A DNA stretch of 11,856 nt, from NCBI GenBank assembly GCA_041483455.1, contig JBGPFS010000060.1, positions 1 to 11,856 on the forward strand, given 5' to 3'. The notes under the pieces were generated by a model. It was given only the letters and a program-made list of their open reading frames with translations. It ran no database searches and was not told the DNA's origin. The stretch is from JBGPFS01 sp041483455. GTDB taxonomy: Bacteria; Chloroflexota; Limnocylindria; Limnocylindrales; CSP1-4. The position numbers and the translations under genes are program-made. Below, piece after piece: positions 7,517 through 11,856 of the stretch; the stretch's first letter is position 1, and each line of letters opens with the position of its first letter.

Positions 7517-8266
7517 GTGAAGACGATCCTGGTGGTGGACGACGAGCGCGCCATCGTCGAGCTGCTCCGGCTCTACCTCGAGAAGGAGGGCTTCGCGGTC
7601 ATCGCCGCCCACGACGGGGAGACCGCGCTCGATCTCCAGCGCCGCCACGATCCCGACCTGGTCGTCCTCGACCTGATGCTGCCCCGCCTGGACGGGTTCG
7701 AGGTCTGCCGCGAGATCCGACGGCGCGGCGACACGCCGGTCGTCATCCTCACGGCCCGCGACGACGACGTCGACGCGATCGTCGGCCTGGAGCTGGGCGC
7801 CGACGATTACGTCACGAAGCCGTTCAACCCCCGGACGCTCGTCGCCCGCGTGAAGGCCGTCCTGCGGCGGGCTCGGGGAGGCGTCCGGACGGGAAGGCCG
7901 ATCGAGGTCGGCTCGCTCCGGATCGATCCGCTCCGGCGGGAGGCGATGGTGGGAGATCGACGCCTGGACCTCCGCACCCGCGAGTTCGACCTCCTCGCGG
8001 CCCTGGCCCGCGACCCGGGGGTCGTCCTCACCCGCGACGCCCTGCTCGAGGACGTCTGGGAGACCGACTTCGTGGGCGAGACCCGGACGGTCGACGTGCA
8101 CGTCGCCGAGGTCCGCAAGAAGCTCGGCGGGGACGGACCGCGGATCGAGACGCTCCGAGGGGTCGGCTATCGGCTGGTCCCCCCGGGACGCGAGCCCGGC
8201 CCGGAGAAGACAGCTCCCGGACCGCCGGACCCGCCGGCGCGCGGCGCCCCGCGACCGGCCCGGTGA
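7517..8266 (+). CDS. OmpR/PhoB-family DNA-binding response regulator
   Basis: A 249-residue cytosolic two-component transcription factor. The receiver domain (1-120) has the acidic pair Asp8/Asp9 (ILVVDDE), phosphoacceptor Asp52 (VVLDLMLP), Thr79 (VVILTARD) and Lys101 (YVTKPF). The winged-helix DNA-binding domain (about 128-225) shows the family signatures LRTREFDLLAAL, RDALLEDVW, VDVHVAEVRKKLG and TLRGVGYRL. A Pro/Gly-rich tail of about 24 residues after GYRLVPPG is not part of the fold. The GTG at 7517 is chosen because KTILVVDDE begins the receiver fold immediately; the frame is open back to 7175 but that extension is low-complexity. The stop overlaps the kinase start by 4 nt (GTGA), so the two genes form an operon and the kinase at 8263 is surely its partner. 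Target genes are unknown; the shared 107-bp divergent region upstream could be one. Confidence 0.97.
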   Translation: MKTILVVDDERAIVELLRLYLEKEGFAVIAAHDGETALDLQRRHDPDLVVLDLMLPRLDGFEVCREIRRRGDTPVVILTARDDDVDAIVGLELGADDYVTKPFNPRTLVARVKAVLRRARGGVRTGRPIEVGSLRIDPLRREAMVGDRRLDLRTREFDLLAALARDPGVVLTRDALLEDVWETDFVGETRTVDVHVAEVRKKLGGDGPRIETLRGVGYRLVPPGREPGPEKTAPGPPDPPARGAPRPAR

Positions 8267-9714
8267 TCCCGCTCGTGCCGCGAACGCTGACCGGCCGCCT
8301 GGGGCTCGCCTTCGCGACCGTCGCGCTGGCGGTCGTCCTCGTCGGCGGCGGCGGCCTCTTCCTCGTCCTGCGCGACCTCCACCGCGAGGCGACCGAAGCC
8401 GGGCTCGTCGACCTGGCCGACGGCGTCCTCCCCCAGATCCGCCAGAGCGTCACGACCGGCGACCTCGCCTCGGCCCTGGTCGAGACGCGCGGTCTCCTCG
8501 AGGGGCGCGGCATCGCCGTCTTCGTGGCAGCCGGCGACGGGACGCTCCGACCGCTCGGCGCCGCGGCGATCGGTGGCCACGTGACGCCGCCGGAGGGGAT
8601 CCGCGGTCAGACGACCCACGGGACCTCGCCGTTCGACGACGGCCTTTCCCGGTCCTGGGCGGCGATCACGATCCGGGCGGGCGGGGGTGTCCTCGGGCAG
8701 CCGCGCGCCCTCGTGTTCGCCGTGGTCGACCATTCGGCGGCGGAGGCGTTCGGCGACCTCCTCCGTACGAGCCCGATCGGGATCCTGGTCACCCTCCTCG
8801 TCGGCGGACCGCTGGCGTGGTTCCTGGCGCGGTCCGTGAGCGCACCCCTCCGGCGGCTGTCGACAGCCGCGCTGACCGTCCCGACGGCCGGCGCCGGTCC
8901 GATCCCGCTCGAGGGCCCACTCGAGGTCCAGGAGCTGACCGCCCGGTTCAACACCATGACCGCGGAGCTGACCGCCACCCGGGATCGGGAGGAGCGACTC
9001 CTGGCCGACCTGCGCCACGACCTCCGGACCCCGCTCACGATCATCGGCGGCTTCGCGTCGGCGATCGCCGACGGGACGGCGACCGGCGCCGCGGTCAGCC
9101 AGGCCGCCGAGACGATCGGGGTCGAGGCCGAGCGACTCGGCCGACTGGTGACCGAGCTCGACGTCCTCGGGCGGATCCGTGCCGGGACCGCCGGCCTGCG
9201 GCTCGAGCGGCTCGACGGCGACGAACTGATCGCGGCGACGCTGGAACGTTTCGCGAGTCGGGCGACCGAGCGGGGCGCGGTCATCGCGGCCGCGGCCCCC
9301 GACGGGCGACCGGCCGGCCTGCCGTTCGTCGCGGATCGCCTGGCCGTCGAGCGGATCCTCGGGAACCTCGTCGAGAACGCCCTCGCGGTCCTGCCGGCCT
9401 CGGGCGGCCACGTGTGGCTCGAGGCTCGCCCCGATCCGGCCGTGCCGAGCGCGACCGGTCGCGCAGGGGCCGGTGTCGTCTTCCTCGTCAGCGATGACGG
9501 GCCCGGTTTCCCGCCCGGTGGGACGGACCGCGCCTTCGAGCGCTTCGTCCGGGGCGACCCGGCCAGGAGTGGACCCGGCTCGGGTCTCGGCCTCGCGATC
9601 GTTCGCGGCCTCGCCCGGGCCCACGGGGGCGAAGCCATCGCCGAGAACCTCGGCCCGAGGGGCGCCCGCGTCAGCGTTCGGCTCCCGGCAGCGCCACCGG
9701 GGCCGCCCGCCTGA
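8263..9714 (+). CDS. Membrane sensor histidine kinase
   Basis: A 483-residue histidine kinase that should autophosphorylate and pass phosphate to the regulator encoded just upstream. A transmembrane helix at about 12-36, an extracytoplasmic sensor region of about 130 residues (37-167) and a second helix (about 169-190) are followed by HAMP (about 188-240). Then come HisKA with phosphoacceptor His252 (LRHDLRTPLT) and the HATPase_c domain: N box NLVENA (368-373), G1 DDGPGF (411-416), F box FERFVRGD (425-432) and G2 GSGLGLAI (439-446). All catalytic boxes are intact. The sensor region matches no ligand-binding family I can name, so the signal is unknown. The GTG at 8263 overlaps the regulator stop; another in-frame GTG is at 8275. 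No ribosome site is visible, so translational coupling is likely. It ends convergent with the rhomboid gene. Confidence 0.96.
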   Translation: MIPLVPRTLTGRLGLAFATVALAVVLVGGGGLFLVLRDLHREATEAGLVDLADGVLPQIRQSVTTGDLASALVETRGLLEGRGIAVFVAAGDGTLRPLGAAAIGGHVTPPEGIRGQTTHGTSPFDDGLSRSWAAITIRAGGGVLGQPRALVFAVVDHSAAEAFGDLLRTSPIGILVTLLVGGPLAWFLARSVSAPLRRLSTAALTVPTAGAGPIPLEGPLEVQELTARFNTMTAELTATRDREERLLADLRHDLRTPLTIIGGFASAIADGTATGAAVSQAAETIGVEAERLGRLVTELDVLGRIRAGTAGLRLERLDGDELIAATLERFASRATERGAVIAAAAPDGRPAGLPFVADRLAVERILGNLVENALAVLPASGGHVWLEARPDPAVPSATGRAGAGVVFLVSDDGPGFPPGGTDRAFERFVRGDPARSGPGSGLGLAIVRGLARAHGGEAIAENLGPRGARVSVRLPAAPPGPPA

Positions 9715-9724
9715 AGGCGGCACT

Positions 9725-9760
9725 CCGGGGGCCGGGGCGGAAGATCCGGTCAGCCCCCGG
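9725..9760. terminator. Hairpin spanning convergent ends of kinase and rhomboid genes
   Basis: CCGGGGGC (9725-9732) pairs perfectly with GCCCCCGG (9753-9760). Nested inside is CGGA/TCCG (9738-9741 with 9745-9748). The right arm overlaps the last codons and stop of the rhomboid gene. No T-run follows on either strand. Position and symmetry fit a bidirectional terminator or 3'-end stabiliser for both converging transcripts. Confidence 0.42.
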
Positions 9761-10967
9761 TGAAGCGGGACGGTCCGCTCCCGATGATCACCCCGAGCGC
9801 GGCGACGGCGATCACCGCGACGACCGCGGCCAGGCGCACGACCGGGTGCGCCCGGAGATCGCCGGCCAGCCCGCTCGCGGCGCTCGTCGACGTGCGCCGG
9901 GTCGGGACCCGACCCGGAACCAGCCAGAAGCCGAGCCACAGCCCGGCCACCAGCCCGCCGACGTGCGCCATGTTGTCGATGGCGCCACCGGCACCGAGGC
10001 CGATCGCGAGGTTGACCACGATCAGCAGCCCGATCTGGCCGACCAGGGCGCGGCTTCTCCGGTCCAGCTCCGGGGCGTGCGCCCGGAAGGCCGCGAACAG
10101 GACGCCGAAGAGGCCGAAGATCGCCCCCGACGCACCGACCGAGACCGCCGTCGGGTCCCCCAGGGCGAAGCTCGCCGCCGAGGCCGCGAACCCGCACGCC
10201 AGGTACATCGCCGCGAACGTGAGCGGCCCGTAGATCCGCTCGACGAGCGGACCGACGAGGAAGAGGGCGTACATGTTGAAGAACAGGTGGATCAGGTTGG
10301 CGTGGAGCAGCACGACGCTCGCGAGCCGCCACCACTGGCCACCGGCCACGGCCGACTTGTCGAGCGAGAGCGCGTCGAAGATCCCGGTCCCATCCGGGGT
10401 CAGGGCCGCCAGCGAGACCACGACCGTGATCCCGAGCACGAGGTAGGTGAGCGGGATCCCCTGCCGCCGCCGGTTCAGCGCGCCCCGGCCGCCAGGGCCG
10501 TCCGCCCCACCCGCAAGCCAGGCGCGGACGTGCTCGATCTCCGCCAGGTCGGCGGCGGGCGCCCGGGTCGCGGCCGTCCGATAGGCTCGCTCGGCCTCGG
10601 CGTGGTCGCCCCGGCGGACGAGCTCGGCGCCGATGGACCGGAGCGCCGGATAGGCAGCGGGCGTGTCGCCCACTTCGAGCACGCCCCGCCACGATGCGAG
10701 CGCCTCGTCAGCCCGTCCGAGGCGGCTCAGGACGTTCCCGGACCCGAGCAGGCCCGCCGCGGTGATCGCGGCCTCCGGGAACCCGACCACCCGGCGGTAG
10801 TGGCGTCCGGCCTCGGCCGACTGATCGGCCGCCAGCAGCGCGTCCGCCCGCGTCAGGTAGGCGAGCGCCGTCGCCCGATCGAGCGGACCGGCGAGCGATG
10901 GATCGGGGACGGCGCGGTCCGGTTGCCTGGAGTCGTCCGCGTCGTGGGTCGGGGGCTGATCGTCCAT
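9750..10967 (-). CDS. Rhomboid-family intramembrane serine protease with N-terminal TPR-like domain
   Basis: A 405-residue membrane protein. After an acidic, Pro-rich leader (1-28), residues about 30-150 form TPR-like helices (AEAGRHYRRVV, GRADEALASWRGVLE, GDHAEAERAYRTAA), predicted to be cytosolic. The rhomboid core (about 170-350) has six hydrophobic helices with the loop motif QWWR (211-214), the HxxxN motif (His227, Asn231), the catalytic nucleophile Ser280 in VGASGAIFG and the catalytic His335 in NMAHVGG. The dyad is intact, so it should be active, cleaving transmembrane helices of unknown substrates. A seventh hydrophobic segment (about 376-396) follows, as in 6+1 rhomboids. The ATG at 10967 has GGAG 3 nt upstream and a TATCGT box 8 nt upstream. 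It is divergent from the YedK-like gene across 35 bp and convergent with the histidine kinase. The TPR part may recruit substrates or partners. Confidence 0.95.
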   Translation of the reverse strand: MDDQPPTHDADDSRQPDRAVPDPSLAGPLDRATALAYLTRADALLAADQSAEAGRHYRRVVGFPEAAITAAGLLGSGNVLSRLGRADEALASWRGVLEVGDTPAAYPALRSIGAELVRRGDHAEAERAYRTAATRAPAADLAEIEHVRAWLAGGADGPGGRGALNRRRQGIPLTYLVLGITVVVSLAALTPDGTGIFDALSLDKSAVAGGQWWRLASVVLLHANLIHLFFNMYALFLVGPLVERIYGPLTFAAMYLACGFAASAASFALGDPTAVSVGASGAIFGLFGVLFAAFRAHAPELDRRSRALVGQIGLLIVVNLAIGLGAGGAIDNMAHVGGLVAGLWLGFWLVPGRVPTRRTSTSAASGLAGDLRAHPVVRLAAVVAVIAVAALGVIIGSGPSRFTGG

Positions 10968-10975
10968 CCGCTCCG

Positions 10976-10981
10976 ACGATA
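10976..10981 (-). promoter_or_regulatory. Putative -10 box of the rhomboid gene
   Basis: TATCGT on the minus strand ends 8 nt before the ATG at 10967. Transcription would start within a base or two of the start codon, so the GGAG just before the ATG may not be fully transcribed. No -35 is recognisable; the expected place overlaps the start codon of the divergent gene at 11003. Confidence 0.4.
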
Positions 10982-10990
10982 GCAGGCGGG

Positions 10991-10996
10991 TAGACT
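10991..10996 (+). promoter_or_regulatory. Putative -10 box of the YedK-like gene, leaderless
   Basis: TAGACT ends exactly 6 nt before the ATG at 11003, the same spacing and surrounding string (GCGGGTANNCTCG) as before the response regulator at 7517. There is no convincing -35. I see no LexA-type operator in the 35-bp gap. Confidence 0.45.
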
Positions 10997-11002
10997 CGGG
11001 GC

Positions 11003-11671
11003 ATGTGCGGCCGCTTCACCCAGCAGCGCCCGACCGCCGAGCTGGCGGCCCTTTTCGACGCCGAGCCGCTCGTCGACGACCCCGGCGGAAAGTTCAACCT
11101 CGCCCCGACCCAGGAGGCCGCCGTCGTGGTCGAGCACGGCGACCGGCGGGCCGTCACGGCCTACCGGTGGGGCCTGATCCCGGGGTGGGCCAAGGACGAG
11201 AAGATCGCCTCGCGCCTGTTCAACGCGCGTGCCGAGACCGTCGCGACGAGCGGCGCGTTCCGGGACGCCTTCCGGAAGCGCCGCTGCATCGTGCCGGCCG
11301 ACGCGTTCTACGAGTGGAAGCGCGAAGGAGGAGGCCGGCTGCCCTACCTCATCCACCGGACCGACGGGGCGCCGCTCGCCCTGGCCGGGCTCTGGTCGTC
11401 CTGGCGGGATCCGCTCACCGAGCGCCCGATCCGCACGTTCTCGATCATCACGACCACCCCGAACGAGCTGATGGCGAGCCTCCACGACCGGATGCCGGTC
11501 ATCCTCCCCGCGGAGGCCTGGGCCCGCTGGCTCGATCCGGAACGGACCGAGGTCGAGGAGCTCCACGGCCTGCTCGTCCCCGCCGCGACCGCGGGCCTCG
11601 AGGTATACCCGGTCCGACCGCTGGTGAACGACGTCCGCAACCAGGGTCCCGAGCTCATCGTTCCGGCCTGA
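11003..11671 (+). CDS. YedK/HMCES-family abasic-site DNA-protein crosslinking protein (SOS response-associated peptidase)
   Basis: A 222-residue protein, the usual length for the family. Known members sense abasic sites in single-stranded DNA and protect them by forming a thiazolidine crosslink through the N-terminal cysteine. That residue is present as Cys2 (MCGRFTQ; Met1 must be removed). Other active-site and DNA-contact signatures are Asn32 (FNLAPTQ), RWGLIPGWAK (55-64), NARAET (74-79), Glu104 in FYEWKR, His161 in LHDRMPVIL and VNDVRNQGPELI (208-219). Nothing is missing, so it is probably functional. The start is fixed by Cys2. A TAGACT box 6 nt upstream and no ribosome site point to a leaderless mRNA. 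The family is often linked to SOS genes, but no damage-repair neighbour and no evident LexA box are present here. It is divergent from the rhomboid gene. Confidence 0.97.
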   Translation: MCGRFTQQRPTAELAALFDAEPLVDDPGGKFNLAPTQEAAVVVEHGDRRAVTAYRWGLIPGWAKDEKIASRLFNARAETVATSGAFRDAFRKRRCIVPADAFYEWKREGGGRLPYLIHRTDGAPLALAGLWSSWRDPLTERPIRTFSIITTTPNELMASLHDRMPVILPAEAWARWLDPERTEVEELHGLLVPAATAGLEVYPVRPLVNDVRNQGPELIVPA

Positions 11672-11678
11672 TCGGCGG

Positions 11679-11704
11679 GCCGGGCTGGATCCCGATGGCT
11701 CGGC
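11679..11704. terminator. Weak hairpin between convergent genes at right edge
   Basis: GCCGGGC (11679-11685) pairs with GCTCGGC (11698-11704), seven pairs including one G-U, with a 12-nt loop. It begins 8 nt after the YedK-like stop and lies just before the stop of the opposing gene. There is no T-run. The position fits a terminator, but the stem is short for DNA this GC-rich. Confidence 0.3.
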
Positions 11705-11707
11705 AGC

Positions 11708-11856
11708 TCAGCTCGCAGCGGACCAGCCGGCCTCGGCGGTCGCGGCCGAGAACGCCCGCGCCGGGTCCTGCCCGCGGTCGAGCGCGGCTGCGTACCGGCC
11801 CACGACGCGCGCGAATGCGCCCTCCGGGTCGTCGGCGGGTGCCGCCAGGAGGGTCG
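11708..11856 (-). CDS. C-terminal fragment of an unidentified protein
   Basis: The last 48 codons and TGA of a minus-strand gene whose start lies beyond the window. The visible peptide includes LLAPADDPEGAFARVVGRY, an Ala-rich helix-like stretch and the ending EAGWSAAS. The frame has no stop up to the window edge and the composition looks like its neighbours, and a gene converging on the YedK-like gene suits the layout. I do not recognise the family. An open frame this short can arise by chance at high G+C, so confidence is moderate. Confidence 0.5.
   Translation of the reverse strand, partial: TLLAAPADDPEGAFARVVGRYAAALDRGQDPARAFSAATAEAGWSAAS

Noticed and set aside
8167..10692. Minus-strand open frame of 841 codons
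   Set aside because: It is antisense to the histidine kinase and in an alternative frame over the rhomboid gene; repetitive Arg/Gly/Asp-rich translation without recognisable motifs.
1..11856. Insertion sequences, CRISPR repeats, tRNA or rRNA genes
   Set aside because: No transposase motifs, regularly spaced repeats, or RNA-gene signatures were seen; every gap is shorter than about 110 bp.

Overview
The window is 11.9 kb of very GC-rich, tightly packed bacterial DNA (well above 70% G+C by eye; no non-coding gap exceeds about 110 bp). The style suggests a Chloroflexota genome, perhaps of the Limnocylindria/Ellin6529 type: giant zinc-ribbon/class III cyclase/ATPase/TPR proteins, GTG starts, hardly any Shine-Dalgarno sequences, and -10-like boxes right before start codons. 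This is inference from style, and a high-GC actinobacterium is not excluded. I see no mobile element, CRISPR array, tRNA or rRNA.

Left half (1-6305): two large paralogous signalling ATPases lie tail to tail. The plus-strand copy enters the window already inside its ATPase domain and ends at 2662. The minus-strand copy is complete (6305 to 2709) and reads, in order, two CxxC zinc ribbons, a class III nucleotide cyclase domain, a P-loop ATPase, a winged-helix-like linker and a long TPR-like helical array. The two share short stretches of almost identical DNA in inverted orientation, separated by strongly diverged sequence.

Middle (6408-9714): a MetE-like (cobalamin-independent methionine synthase fold) protein reads leftwards and seems to have lost zinc-binding cysteines. 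Divergent from it is a two-component operon: an OmpR/PhoB-type response regulator and a membrane histidine kinase overlapping by GTGA.

Right (9750-11856): a rhomboid intramembrane protease with an N-terminal TPR-like domain reads leftwards. It is divergent, across only 35 bp, from a complete YedK/HMCES-type abasic-site crosslinking protein ('SOS response-associated peptidase'). The edge holds the C-terminal 48 codons of an unidentified minus-strand gene.

The theme is sensing and signalling (cyclase/ATPase pair, two-component system, rhomboid) plus one DNA-damage protein; there is no metabolic pathway cluster. The most informative shared signal is regulatory: four genes have a TANNNT box 6-8 nt before the start codon, as expected for leaderless transcripts, and the three convergent junctions each hold a GC-rich hairpin without a T-tract. 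I found no convincing wholly new system; the best leads are the patchy paralogue pair, the non-canonical cyclase site, the degenerate MetE-like protein and the leaderless promoters.
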